64,000 nucleotides of DNA from CBDCWT01 sp965223305 (GTDB lineage Bacteria > Planctomycetota > Planctomycetia > Pirellulales > Pirellulaceae), in contig CBDCWT010000079.1 of assembly GCA_965223305.1 (NCBI GenBank), forward strand, positions 124,001-188,000. The letters run 5' to 3'. Below the pieces are notes generated by a model. It did not search any database. It was not told where the DNA came from and saw only the letters and a program-made list of their open reading frames with translations. Position numbers and translations under genes: made by a program. This document shows positions 42,647 to 52,557 of the stretch, piece by piece (the first letter of the stretch is position 1; each line of letters begins with the position of its first letter).

Positions 42647-45600
42647 TCAATCTTCGATACTCTCTGCGTTAAGCAGACGGCGGATCTGGTCCTGATACTG
42701 CTCGATCGCCTTTCGATAATCCTCGGGTGGCGTGCGGCCACGAATCTGCCAAAGGCCGGTGTCGAGGGTTGATAACAGACGGTTCCACTGGCTGTCCGGA
42801 ATCGGCTCTCCTCCGGCGAGCGCTTCCATCATCGCCCTCATCTCGTCAGCGCGAGCCAATTCCTCCCATTTTTCTCGGTTAAGGCTACCGCGTCGCGCTT
42901 CCTCCAACATTTGAGACAGCATCTCGGCCTGCTGTTGAAGTTGCTTCCGCTGTTCCTCGCCCGATGCAGGATCCTTCATCTTCTTCTCGATCGCCCGCAA
43001 CATCTCTTGCATTTCCTCTTCCAGGATCTCAGCGTTCGCGAATTCCTGCATCTCCTCTTCGGTCAAGTCGCCGTCGCGCGAGGCTTGTCGACGCTTATCA
43101 TCTTCATTGCTTCGACGTCGAGCTGCTATCTGCGCACGATTCATCGCGTTGGCGGCTGCTTGCTGAGCCGAGCCTCCTCCCTCTCCACTTCCTTGCGCTT
43201 GCCACAACATCCAGTCGCGGATCACACGCAGGTTGCGCGGTCGATTAGGAATGCCCAACAGTTGGTTGAGGTTTGGTTCGCGCTCGAGTCGTTCCAAGAA
43301 CTCGTCCAAGGTCGGATCTTGGAGGTCGGCGATGTTGGGATTGTTCACCTCTCGTTCATCAAGGATGCCAGCGGTGGTCCGACGCATCATGTCAAATAGC
43401 TCTTCTGCCCTTGCGAAACCGTCGTTGGCCATCGTCTGTTGCGATTCTGCAGCGTCGAGATTCCCGTTGTTCAACTCGTACGTCGCAGCAACCTGATTAA
43501 AGGTGATCGTTTCCATCACGATTACGAGCTCGCGAACGATGTTGGTTACTTCGGCAGGAACGTCATCCGGACGAAACAGACCTCCCAAATCACCTTCGAT
43601 GCCGGACATATCGAGTCGCAAGCGATCGGTGTCGACGGCCAGCCTCTGTTGATCGACTCTCGCAAGTCCGTGAAATCGGTCATGCAGCACCTGAGATGTC
43701 ACCTCGGCCCATGCATTCACAAGTTCTGTAACGCCGCGGCTTTCCGCCAGCCGTCTGTTCGTGAAATCGCCGATCTCTTCTTCCCCCTCTCGCTCAAAGG
43801 CAAGTTGCTCGAGCACGGCGTCCAGCTCTGACAACTTATGCTTCAGTTCATCGGCGAGCTCGACGAGATCAACCTTGGACTCATCACCCTCCAAAGCACT
43901 GTTCATGAGCCTCTTGGCTTGCAAGGAACTTCTCCGAGCCATCAGGGCGACTTCCTTCGAGTGCTCGACAACCTGCGCTCCGATACCCGTATCGGGCTCC
44001 AGATTCAACGGAAGTTGCGATAACGTTCGCGATTCCAACTGCGACGCAGCTTTGACTAGATCTTTCACTGCCAGCAGCCTCATCTCAGAGACCTGAATCC
44101 AAACATCCGGCCGCTGGGCGTCGCCAACACGCAACCAACCACTTACCTCGTGCGAGATCTCCTCCTGCAGCTCCCGCAGATGCGTCAGTCGGTTGCGGAG
44201 ATTGCCGTCACGACGCTTGATGATGTCCATGTACTTTCCCGTCAGTCGCGGGTCGTCGCTGAGAATGCGGGCAAACTCGGCCATCATCTCGCGTCGCATT
44301 TCAAGCACCTGTGCGTAGCGATCGAGGTAGGCCTCGTCCACTTCGATTACCGCCATCTTTCGCCGCAAGGGGTTTTGATTCTTTTGAAGTTCGCGCAACA
44401 CGCCGCGCGCGTTCTCGACATAGACCTCATAGACTTTGGCAATCTCCGCGAGTGAGTCCGCGAGTTCGCGCTCACGAGCCACCTCCTCGAATCGTTTCGT
44501 CAACGCCGCGATCAGCTCGCGCGCCGCAGACGTGCGATGCAACGCTTCGAGGACGTTGCGAGCCGGATTCGAACCCGGGTCTTGGATCAGCACAAACATC
44601 CGATCCCGGGCGGGAGTTACGTGAGTGCGGCCAATGTCCACTAATTGCAAGCCGACGAATTCGTATTTCGTCCCTTTCGAGTTGCGGCGCAAATCCGCGA
44701 CTAGCAGCTCAGCCTTCTCCAAACGAGCGTCCACCTGTTGAATCTTGTCTGGCATGGCATCCAATTCAGGTTGTTCGTTCAAAACCACCAGCGCCGCTTC
44801 AGCCGCTTCGAGTTCATGGTCGATTGCCTTCAACAACTCGCGGGTGTTCATCGTGTCCGATCGACGACTCTCGCCCGCCTCCGCTGCAACCGCCAGTCGA
44901 TCCATGATTCTCAGACGCAGGCGATTGCTCTCGGTATTCTGACCTAGCTGAGTCTCGAATCTCATGTTTCGTTCGAGGTCTGGTGGCGGCAATGCACTCG
45001 GCGAACTACCGCGCGGCAACTCAGACGGTCGGATCGATCCGGACTTCGATCTAGAATCGGGATCGCGCTGTTGTGACCCTGGGGACTGCCCGCTGGACCC
45101 CTGAACGGGTACCTTCTCTCGAGGATTCTGCGGAGAGGCGTTGTCAGTCTGCGCGAGCCGAGGGTTAGTATCGGCCAGCGACCGCGACGCGTCGTCTGGA
45201 GACCGACTATCGGAGCCGGTTGCCGAGGGTGAGTCACTCTTCACTGTTGCGACGTTACCATCGGTCGAGCCCGGGACTTCGTTCCGCGCTGGAGCGTTAT
45301 CCTCCCCAGCGGCGACTTCGATCGGACGGTCGGGGTTTGTCGTCTCGGTCTTTTCGCCCATGCTCCTTTCACCCTCGACGTTAGCCTGAGCAACGGTCTC
45401 ACCGGGTTCGTGGGTGGCTGCGCCGACATGCAGTCCCTCCTTTCCACTCTCTGCGACAGATGCCGCTCGGCCTGAGTCCTCCCGCGAATTTTCCTGGGCG
45501 TTGGACGCGATCTCTTTGTTCGTCGAATTCTCGCGAGGCTGCTGCAGGCCAGCCGCCGCGTCCACATTGGCTACTTGTGTCTTGTCCGGCGTGTCGCCGT

Positions 45601-47311
45601 CCCTAGCTTCGAGATCGGAGTTTTCATCAGTACGGGCGATTTCCGTCGCCTTTGGCGCCCGGAGATTTTCAGCAGATGCTGCCAAGTCGGAGGAATGGGC
45701 TAGGGACGTCGCATCGTTCTCGCCTTCCACTCTCTCAGATTCACCATCCCGAGATTCATCGCCACCACGCTTCCTCGAAGCAACGTCGTCCGGATTAAGT
45801 TTCAACATTCGGTTATCCGTCACACGCACGGCATAGCTGATGTTCGCCCCCTCGTCTAAATCGAACGCGCTAAGATCGAGTTTGGCATTGCCCATCACGT
45901 GGTTCTTCAGTTGTTGATCGCCGAGTGGAATCTCTTTTACACTCAACACCTCTTGCTTGCCGTTTTCAGTGTCCTTGTAGACAATCAATTCCGCTTTCAC
46001 GATTCCGTGGTCATCGTGAGCCTCGAACTTGATGTCGATCTCTTCATCGGCGCTGACCGCCATCTCCTCCGTGGGACTGATGACACGGGCGACCGGAGCT
46101 CTATCGGGAATGACACGAATCCGGCAGACACGACGATCTTTGTTCGTCAGGCCGTAGGGGCTGTGGAGGGTTGGGCTGATTGACAGATCCTGTTCAAGAA
46201 GCATCTCAAAGCGATACCAACCATTGGGCTGAGCAGTTAACGTGAGGGTTTGTGCAACTTGCTTGCCGGCTTCGTTGTCACGGGTCATCAGCAACTCGAA
46301 CCGCGCTAATTCCGCTTCGGACCGCATCTCCAGCGTGAGACGACTACCCTGAATTGCCTTCACGCGACCGGGGAGCAGCGACTTTTCGTACGCCGGTCGA
46401 TCGACGTACTCAGGAGCGGTTACCGTCAGACGAACAGCGGAGAGCTCCGGAGGATCGACGGCGGTGATAGAGTGCCATTGCGTACGTCCGTCACCGGCAC
46501 GAACGCGATAGCGAAACGAATCTTCGACATCGACAATATGCGCAAACCTTCTCGGCGCATCCGGATCAACGGCTAGAACGATCTCGCGGGATTCATCAGG
46601 CTCCGTAACAAGCGTCAGCGTTGCCGTGTGACGTTCCAGCCCGGATAGTGTCGTCACAATATCGATCGCCTGACCACGTGGTATCACTGCGTCGCCAGTT
46701 ACACTCTTGATTTGAGTCGCTGTGATGGGAGCCGTCGGGGCACAGAAGCGGCGCATCAAGACCGAATTCTGTTCCCAGTTGGCCGCGAGCAATCCGACCA
46801 AGACTACAGCACTAGTCCCAACACCTATCACTGCGTTCCGCAGCCGCGCTACGGGCGCGACACGAGCTGGTTCGACAAGTACTCCCAGCGCAACGGCCTC
46901 GCTTGTTACTTGCTGCAGCATTGCTTGGGAGGTTGTCGTGTCCGGCAGATGTTCCGAACTAGCGAAGTGAGAGATAGTCGTCCACCGTTCCTCGAGTTGT
47001 GGAACTTCGGCATCCGCGTCTCTGGCTGCTCGCGTCCAGCCGGGAGCCCGAACTACGGGCTGGATCGCGGTCATCAGGAACGCCGCCGCGCTGATCGAGA
47101 GCGACGCGAAAGTCAGCGCCGAGCGAACGGTGGTGTTGAAAATCGTGAACCACCAGTCAGCGAGCATCGCGACGAGCATCGATCCGATCAAGACCGATAC
47201 GGAAATCGCAACGGCCCGCGCAATTGCGAGGCCAATTTGACGCCAACGGATCCGACGGAGTTTGACTTCCATCGCGGAGGGAAAGGCGTAATTCTCAATC
47301 ACACGCGACAT
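42647..47311 (-). CDS. very large coiled-coil membrane protein (DUF4175-like), 1554 residues
   Basis: The N-terminus has two or three membrane helices (IGLAIARAVAISVSVLIGSM; ALTFASLSISAAAFLMTAI; AVIGVGTSAVVLVGLLAA). Beta-rich extracytoplasmic segments follow (TAPEYVDRPAYEKSLLPG; APVARVISPTEEMAVSADEE), then an acidic low-complexity stretch of roughly 300 residues. The C-terminal 700 residues are predicted coiled coil, rich in Glu, Gln, Arg and Leu (ELADELKHKLSELDAVLEQL). The N-terminal layout resembles DUF4175-type proteins. Met 47311 (MSRVIENYAFP) is preferred to 47323. The function is unknown. Confidence 0.65.
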   Translation of the reverse strand: MSRVIENYAFPSAMEVKLRRIRWRQIGLAIARAVAISVSVLIGSMLVAMLADWWFTIFNTTVRSALTFASLSISAAAFLMTAIQPVVRAPGWTRAARDADAEVPQLEERWTTISHFASSEHLPDTTTSQAMLQQVTSEAVALGVLVEPARVAPVARLRNAVIGVGTSAVVLVGLLAANWEQNSVLMRRFCAPTAPITATQIKSVTGDAVIPRGQAIDIVTTLSGLERHTATLTLVTEPDESREIVLAVDPDAPRRFAHIVDVEDSFRYRVRAGDGRTQWHSITAVDPPELSAVRLTVTAPEYVDRPAYEKSLLPGRVKAIQGSRLTLEMRSEAELARFELLMTRDNEAGKQVAQTLTLTAQPNGWYRFEMLLEQDLSISPTLHSPYGLTNKDRRVCRIRVIPDRAPVARVISPTEEMAVSADEEIDIKFEAHDDHGIVKAELIVYKDTENGKQEVLSVKEIPLGDQQLKNHVMGNAKLDLSAFDLDEGANISYAVRVTDNRMLKLNPDDVASRKRGGDESRDGESERVEGENDATSLAHSSDLAASAENLRAPKATEIARTDENSDLEARDGDTPDKTQVANVDAAAGLQQPRENSTNKEIASNAQENSREDSGRAASVAESGKEGLHVGAATHEPGETVAQANVEGERSMGEKTETTNPDRPIEVAAGEDNAPARNEVPGSTDGNVATVKSDSPSATGSDSRSPDDASRSLADTNPRLAQTDNASPQNPREKVPVQGSSGQSPGSQQRDPDSRSKSGSIRPSELPRGSSPSALPPPDLERNMRFETQLGQNTESNRLRLRIMDRLAVAAEAGESRRSDTMNTRELLKAIDHELEAAEAALVVLNEQPELDAMPDKIQQVDARLEKAELLVADLRRNSKGTKYEFVGLQLVDIGRTHVTPARDRMFVLIQDPGSNPARNVLEALHRTSAARELIAALTKRFEEVARERELADSLAEIAKVYEVYVENARGVLRELQKNQNPLRRKMAVIEVDEAYLDRYAQVLEMRREMMAEFARILSDDPRLTGKYMDIIKRRDGNLRNRLTHLRELQEEISHEVSGWLRVGDAQRPDVWIQVSEMRLLAVKDLVKAASQLESRTLSQLPLNLEPDTGIGAQVVEHSKEVALMARRSSLQAKRLMNSALEGDESKVDLVELADELKHKLSELDAVLEQLAFEREGEEEIGDFTNRRLAESRGVTELVNAWAEVTSQVLHDRFHGLARVDQQRLAVDTDRLRLDMSGIEGDLGGLFRPDDVPAEVTNIVRELVIVMETITFNQVAATYELNNGNLDAAESQQTMANDGFARAEELFDMMRRTTAGILDEREVNNPNIADLQDPTLDEFLERLEREPNLNQLLGIPNRPRNLRVIRDWMLWQAQGSGEGGGSAQQAAANAMNRAQIAARRRSNEDDKRRQASRDGDLTEEEMQEFANAEILEEEMQEMLRAIEKKMKDPASGEEQRKQLQQQAEMLSQMLEEARRGSLNREKWEELARADEMRAMMEALAGGEPIPDSQWNRLLSTLDTGLWQIRGRTPPEDYRKAIEQYQDQIRRLLNAESIED

Positions 47312-47383
47312 GGCTTTCTCCACTGGTCTCTCTTCGCTCCGAAAAGAACGCGTGCGCGCACTTCGTGGAGTGAAAGTGACCGT

Positions 47384-50224
47384 CTACGAGAGACCCTTCC
47401 ATTTGCGGATAATCCACTCGATATGAAGGCAGGCGAAGATCATCCACAGAAACTTCCATTGCACCCAAAGCGGTTGTGTTTCAACTGTCTCGGAGACTTC
47501 CGGCTCCAAGTTGGTCAACGAGACGACTTCGGCGATAGCGGTGGGCGGCAGAACATGGCCGCCGGTTGCGTCAGCAATCTGATGGGCAAGGGCCAAATCG
47601 CAGCGTGTATCGAGTAGTTCACGCGGCAGATCCGAGCGCACAGTAAAGCTGGCCGTCGCTTCGTGTGGTTGCTCCAGAAGATTCTCTACGACGGGGCCGG
47701 TTGGTTCGATCCGGTAAACAGCGGGTTCCAGCTGGTTGAACTCGCCCCGGTACTGGCCGGGGATTTCGTCATCGGCAACAAGTGAAGTGACGAAGCGTTG
47801 ACCATCGCCCCGTATCGCGACGGCTTCAATCGAAGCAACAAGAACAGCCTCGCCCTCCTCGTCCGCCAAGCGAGCGACGACTTGAACCGCTTCGTCGCGG
47901 TCATATCGGGACTTGTCAGTCCGAACTCGGACTCGCTCCGAGCCTGCTGCCAAGTCGCTGGCGATCGCCCACCGCAACACCTGCCCCCAGAGTCGATAGT
48001 GCAGACGATCGCCACGCAGAAACCGGAGGCGATAAGTCTCCCCGCCGCTCAAATAGACAACTCGACCTCGCTTGACGGGCTGCCAGCAGAGAAACACACT
48101 CTCCTTGGAGGCAGCCTCTTCGCCGGTGCTCGCACGAGGAATCGCCCCGATCAACGTACGAGCTGTCGGCAAGGCTTGGCGGTATGTCGACAGGGAGTGC
48201 AGCGGTGCGTTACGGTTTACAAAGTCCCATGCCATCCGTGTGGCTTCGGCATTTTCCCCGATCATCAACGCGTCATGATCGCGACCTAGCTCGGTGACGT
48301 AGAACGCGAAGTCGTCGAGCGGAGTCTCCGTCGTCTGGATGGCCCTCACCGGCAGCACTTCTTCTAGCGGGTGCCTAGCGTAAGCGTGTGGCATAAACTC
48401 GTGGCCGGCGATCAACACAAGTGTACCGCCACGGTTCTGCAAATATTCAATCAGTGTCTCCTGCGCCGCGATCGGCAGGTGCTCCGTCGAGAGGTCACCC
48501 AGAATGACGACGTCGTATTGGTCCCAATCATCGACCGTGACTGGAAAGCTCTTCGATTCGGCTCGGTTGCCTGTTGCGATCATTCGCGGTCGGAACAACA
48601 GTTCGTCACACTCGATCTTCGGGGCACGGCGGAACAGCTGAGTTAGGTAGCGATATTCCCAACGAGGCATCTCTTCGGCCAACAAAACTCTGATCTCGCT
48701 GCGTGTGACGTTCACCTCGAATTGGTCGAAGTTGTTTTCGTCGCTCAGCTCGCGGTCCAGCGGAGCGACCGATACCTGATATTGATGAATGCCGACTTCC
48801 GATACCCGAGTCTCGAAACGCACAGTGCGCGTCGCGGCTTCGGAATCAAAGTTGACGTCGCGGTGCGCGATGACGTTGCCATCTTGCAGAAGTTCGACCC
48901 TGCAGGTCTCACCTCCACAGTCGTACGCCTGAAGACTGGCTTCGATGACCACGTCGTCATTCCGCATGGCAATGTTCGGCGCGAGTACGGATTGCAGAAT
49001 GACGTCGCGGACGTGCCGAGTGTTCCCGATTGGCACGACGTAGACCGGCGTTCCGTCCAAATCCAAAGCCACGTCGCGGGGGTTGGGGGTGTCCGACTGG
49101 TTGTGGATGACATCCGTTGTCACGAACACCGCCGCGATCGGGTGCTGTTGCCGATCCCGCTTGAGCTGCTCGAACACGGCAGCGAGATCTGTCGTGAATC
49201 CAGACATGCCTTCCGATTCAGGCTCGGACTCACTTTGTCGTTCGATCTCGGCCTCGGGCGATTCTTGATCCCCGAGTGACACAAGTCTCTCGGCGAATAC
49301 ACTGTAATGCACATCTGCCCTGTCGCGCACGGAACTCAGAACGTTCTCTCGTAGCGACCGCACAAATGCACCCGCACGGGACAGCCGCGATGCATCGTCG
49401 ACGGATGCGACGGCCCGGGAATTCTCTTGTTTAAGCAAATCCTGTTCGCCTTCGACCACGGTCCGAGCCAATACCGCGAGTTGCCGTCGAACACCGGCCA
49501 CACGATGTTCCAGGTCGGGCAGGCTCTCTCGCCAGCCTCTTTGAGACGGCGCTCGTCCTCGCTCCAACGCCCTGACGAGCTCTGTGAATTCCTCGAAGTC
49601 CGGTCCGTCCAGCGTTTTCTGAATGCGTGAAGCCAGCGAGGACGTCGAGCCTGCTTCGCTCGCGTCGGCTGCCGCCTGCCAACGATTGCGTTTATCAAGC
49701 ACCTCGGCAATATTGCTGCGAACGCGTTCGATCGCATCCCGCGCCGCAGTCGTCGCGTCGAGGATGCTACTTTCGGAGCGATGCTCGCGGAGCATTAGGG
49801 CAGCGTTGTGAAGATGCCGCTCGGCGATGCCGGCCGCCGCCAGCGCCCTGTCAGCTGCTTCGGTCGCAGTGTCCCCCGCGCCGACCGAGGCCAATGCCCA
49901 ACGCAAGTCGTTTGATGTCCCAGCTGGGTCAACGGTCGCCATGCTTCGGCTGACATCTGTCACAACAGCAACCGCTCGGCGAGTTGTCGAACGTTGAACG
50001 CTGACAGTTGTGGGGGCGAGCAGCATCCAGAAGGCAATTCCCAGCGCGGCCGTGCGAAGCAGCCAGAACAGCAGCATGTTGCTTTTGCCGATCACCGGCT
50101 GCTCTCGACGCAACGCCCAGGCGAACAATGCCAACAACACGATCGCAACGGCAACGGCAAGCGGTAAACCGACTGGACCGTCCAATGCGAGATGCTCGAG
50201 GCTGTCAGTTGTTGTCGACTGCAT
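47384..50224 (-). CDS. VWA-type membrane protein with glutamine-amidotransferase-like region
   Basis: 946 residues from ATG 50224 (MQSTTTDSLEHLALDGPVG), 7 bp after the preceding gene; the earlier Met at 50374 would overlap that gene by over 140 nt. Two N-terminal membrane helices (LPLAVAVAIVLLALFAWAL; LLFWLLRTAALGIAFWMLLA) precede a MIDAS-like VAVVTDVSRSMATVDP. A central beta sandwich (FETRVSEVGIHQYQVSVAPL) and a class I GATase-like Rossmann part without clear catalytic Cys (YDVVILGDLSTEHL, NRGGTLVLIAGHEF) follow. It ends with a final helix (VQWKFLWMIFACLHIEWII). Probably part of a MoxR/VWA envelope complex. Confidence 0.75.
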   Translation of the reverse strand: MQSTTTDSLEHLALDGPVGLPLAVAVAIVLLALFAWALRREQPVIGKSNMLLFWLLRTAALGIAFWMLLAPTTVSVQRSTTRRAVAVVTDVSRSMATVDPAGTSNDLRWALASVGAGDTATEAADRALAAAGIAERHLHNAALMLREHRSESSILDATTAARDAIERVRSNIAEVLDKRNRWQAAADASEAGSTSSLASRIQKTLDGPDFEEFTELVRALERGRAPSQRGWRESLPDLEHRVAGVRRQLAVLARTVVEGEQDLLKQENSRAVASVDDASRLSRAGAFVRSLRENVLSSVRDRADVHYSVFAERLVSLGDQESPEAEIERQSESEPESEGMSGFTTDLAAVFEQLKRDRQQHPIAAVFVTTDVIHNQSDTPNPRDVALDLDGTPVYVVPIGNTRHVRDVILQSVLAPNIAMRNDDVVIEASLQAYDCGGETCRVELLQDGNVIAHRDVNFDSEAATRTVRFETRVSEVGIHQYQVSVAPLDRELSDENNFDQFEVNVTRSEIRVLLAEEMPRWEYRYLTQLFRRAPKIECDELLFRPRMIATGNRAESKSFPVTVDDWDQYDVVILGDLSTEHLPIAAQETLIEYLQNRGGTLVLIAGHEFMPHAYARHPLEEVLPVRAIQTTETPLDDFAFYVTELGRDHDALMIGENAEATRMAWDFVNRNAPLHSLSTYRQALPTARTLIGAIPRASTGEEAASKESVFLCWQPVKRGRVVYLSGGETYRLRFLRGDRLHYRLWGQVLRWAIASDLAAGSERVRVRTDKSRYDRDEAVQVVARLADEEGEAVLVASIEAVAIRGDGQRFVTSLVADDEIPGQYRGEFNQLEPAVYRIEPTGPVVENLLEQPHEATASFTVRSDLPRELLDTRCDLALAHQIADATGGHVLPPTAIAEVVSLTNLEPEVSETVETQPLWVQWKFLWMIFACLHIEWIIRKWKGLS

Positions 50225-50231
50225 TTGTTCC

Positions 50232-52544
50232 TCAGACTTCGACGACTTTCTTCTTTTTCTCTTTGCTGGACTGACCTCCAAGCGGAGTGACTGTCGCCTG
50301 CCGGCTGAACGCACCGATGCTGCTTGCTTGCTGAATCCAATCCTCCGTCGTCTCACCGATTTTTTCCGAGCCAAATCGTTGCTTCGCGATCAGGCCGGAC
50401 AGCAACAATTCACCCGCGATCAATGCGATCAGCACCATCAAAAGCAGTGGCCATACGGGATCACGTTGATTCGTGCCAACGAGCTGTCTGCTGACCAAGT
50501 TGTCGCTCAACCCCGCAGTCTCCGCGAGCAGACGACGATCCACTGCGGCCAGCGCAGCGAGATTCGATTCGCGAGGGTCGCGAGCGACAGAGAACGGGAT
50601 CCGATCGCCGGAAAATCCTAGTTCGAGCGAGTATTCGCCGGGCAGAATTGTACGACTCGATCGGAAGATGACACCGTCACCTGCAGGTTCGGATGCAATG
50701 TCGATCGCATCGCCGTGCGGAGTTGTCAGTGTCGCTTCCGTGAACTGTAAATCGCCGAGATGCACTGAGATTGGATCGCCCGGTGACAAGTTGTGCCGCG
50801 TCGCCCGTGGTTGGGCCAGATACGCCAGCCAGTCATGCACCATCACGACAAAGGCCTGCGACAAGGCAAGGTCACTCCACTGATAACGAAGCGGAATGCT
50901 CTGCACGATGACCCGACCGCCACCAACATACTTCTCGACAGCCAGCGGCTCGCCGTTCGTTAAATCAAGTAGCACAGACACGTTGTCATACGAGATGCCT
51001 GCGTTGAAGCGAAAGCGACCGGCGATCTTGACGTCACCTACATCGAGTCTCTCGATGTCAGCCAACTCGGCTACCGCGGGATGATCCTTGCCGAACGGGT
51101 TGATCTTTGTGCTGGCCCGGTCCCCGATGTTTTCCTGGTCCACGATCACTGCGCCGATACTTAGAGGCGACAGCCCGTCACCATCGTTGAAGAAGTGATG
51201 GTTGAAGGAATCGACATCCGTGCGCGGTCCCAGCGCAAGCCAAAGCCCACCACCATCAGAAACAAAGTCGTGAAGCCGGCCAACGGCCTGTTCGTTGATT
51301 TCGGTCAGGTTCGGGACCACCACAGCGCGATAGCCGTCAAAGTCAATTGTCTCCAAACGCTCCGGCGTAACCGTCCGCGGGTCGAAGACAGCCTGCCAGT
51401 CACTCGAGTCTTCCTCGCCTTCAATTCGTCCGAGCGCAGCTTCCACGAAGAATGCGTCCCGTTGCATCTCGGCGAGTTGGCCAGCCCCTTCCACGAGTAA
51501 GATTGGAATGCGTTCGACGACCTCCACGACGACCGTGGCTCGATTATCCGGTACGAGATCGTCTCCGGCTTCAATTTGGCAGGAGACCGCGAAGACTCCT
51601 GTGTGATCGAGCGAATGCTTCCAGGAAACATCTCGTGAGTCGCCGGCCTCGATTGTGTGCAAGACGTGGTCCTGCTGTTGCTTGCCGTCCACCGTCCAGA
51701 TCAACTTCCCGCGCTGGGATGAATTCTCTGAATAGTTTTGTATTTGTGCCGTCAGGGCGAAGGTCTGGTTGACTCCCACCACTGTGCGATTCGCTCGGAG
51801 GTGATTGACTGCCAGGTTGCCCGTTCCGGCTACGGAGTCGAGTTCGATAACCTCGAGCTGCGTGGGAATTGGGGAGGCTGACAGCGCATCTTGGAATCGC
51901 CTCCAGCCAGCGACGTCATCCAGCTTCCAGTCGGATCTCTGGCCGTCGGTTATCAGGACGACACGTCGCCGTTGCAACGTTGATTCGGCATCAGCCTGCA
52001 CAGCCGTGAAAAGCGACGCCAGCAGGTCGCTCGATCCGTCGGTGGGGCGCAACTCGGCGAGTTGTTCGGTCAGCCTGGACTTGGACACTGCATCCACCCG
52101 CAAGCTCCCCGCGGTCTGCCAAACTGGATAGGGTGACGCTAACAGGACACGAACCGAGTCGCCCGCCTTCAGATCGTTCAAAGTCTCAGTTGCTCGACTG
52201 ACTAGTTGGCTCAACAGCGGCTTACCGGCGGACATTCGCATCATCGACATCGAATTGTCGACAACGACAATGGTCTCGCTTTGGTCGGTCGCGCCAAACC
52301 AGTTGCCCGGAACGAGTGGCCGAGCCAAGGCGGTAATTAACATCAGCAGCGCGGCTGTTCGCATGAGAAGCAGCAACAACTCTTTGAGACGACGGGCGCT
52401 GGTCCGCCGAGTTGCGGCTTCCTGAAGGAATTGCATGGCGCCCCACTCAATGACGACGTTGCGACGCCGATCAAAAAAGTGCAGCAGCAGCGGCGCCGCG
52501 GCGAGCGGCAACGCGGCCAGAAATGCAATACTCAGGAAGCTCAC
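50232..52544 (-). CDS. BatA/VWA-domain membrane protein
   Basis: 770 residues. The N-terminus MSFLSIAFLAALPLAAAPLL then LHFFDRRRNVVIEWGAMQFL is the BatA (aerotolerance regulator N-terminal) signature, with a second helix (LLLLLMRTAALLMLITALA). The VWA domain has a MIDAS in ETIVVVDNSMSMMRMS and VVLITDGQRSDW. A GATase-like segment (LHDFVSDGGGLWLALGPRTD) and a C-terminal helix (VWPLLLMVLIALIAGELLLS) follow. It pairs with the similarly built protein encoded downstream; MoxR and DUF58 are encoded upstream in the same operon. Confidence 0.85.
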   Translation of the reverse strand: MSFLSIAFLAALPLAAAPLLLHFFDRRRNVVIEWGAMQFLQEAATRRTSARRLKELLLLLMRTAALLMLITALARPLVPGNWFGATDQSETIVVVDNSMSMMRMSAGKPLLSQLVSRATETLNDLKAGDSVRVLLASPYPVWQTAGSLRVDAVSKSRLTEQLAELRPTDGSSDLLASLFTAVQADAESTLQRRRVVLITDGQRSDWKLDDVAGWRRFQDALSASPIPTQLEVIELDSVAGTGNLAVNHLRANRTVVGVNQTFALTAQIQNYSENSSQRGKLIWTVDGKQQQDHVLHTIEAGDSRDVSWKHSLDHTGVFAVSCQIEAGDDLVPDNRATVVVEVVERIPILLVEGAGQLAEMQRDAFFVEAALGRIEGEEDSSDWQAVFDPRTVTPERLETIDFDGYRAVVVPNLTEINEQAVGRLHDFVSDGGGLWLALGPRTDVDSFNHHFFNDGDGLSPLSIGAVIVDQENIGDRASTKINPFGKDHPAVAELADIERLDVGDVKIAGRFRFNAGISYDNVSVLLDLTNGEPLAVEKYVGGGRVIVQSIPLRYQWSDLALSQAFVVMVHDWLAYLAQPRATRHNLSPGDPISVHLGDLQFTEATLTTPHGDAIDIASEPAGDGVIFRSSRTILPGEYSLELGFSGDRIPFSVARDPRESNLAALAAVDRRLLAETAGLSDNLVSRQLVGTNQRDPVWPLLLMVLIALIAGELLLSGLIAKQRFGSEKIGETTEDWIQQASSIGAFSRQATVTPLGGQSSKEKKKKVVEV

Positions 52545-52557
52545 TCGACGTAGTTCC

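Noticed and set aside
47384..50374. Longer start (Met 50374) for the VWA/GATase-like protein
   Set aside because: It would overlap the BatA-like gene by over 140 nt and add a very basic, non-conserved stretch; ATG 50224 gives a 7-bp gap and a proper membrane start.
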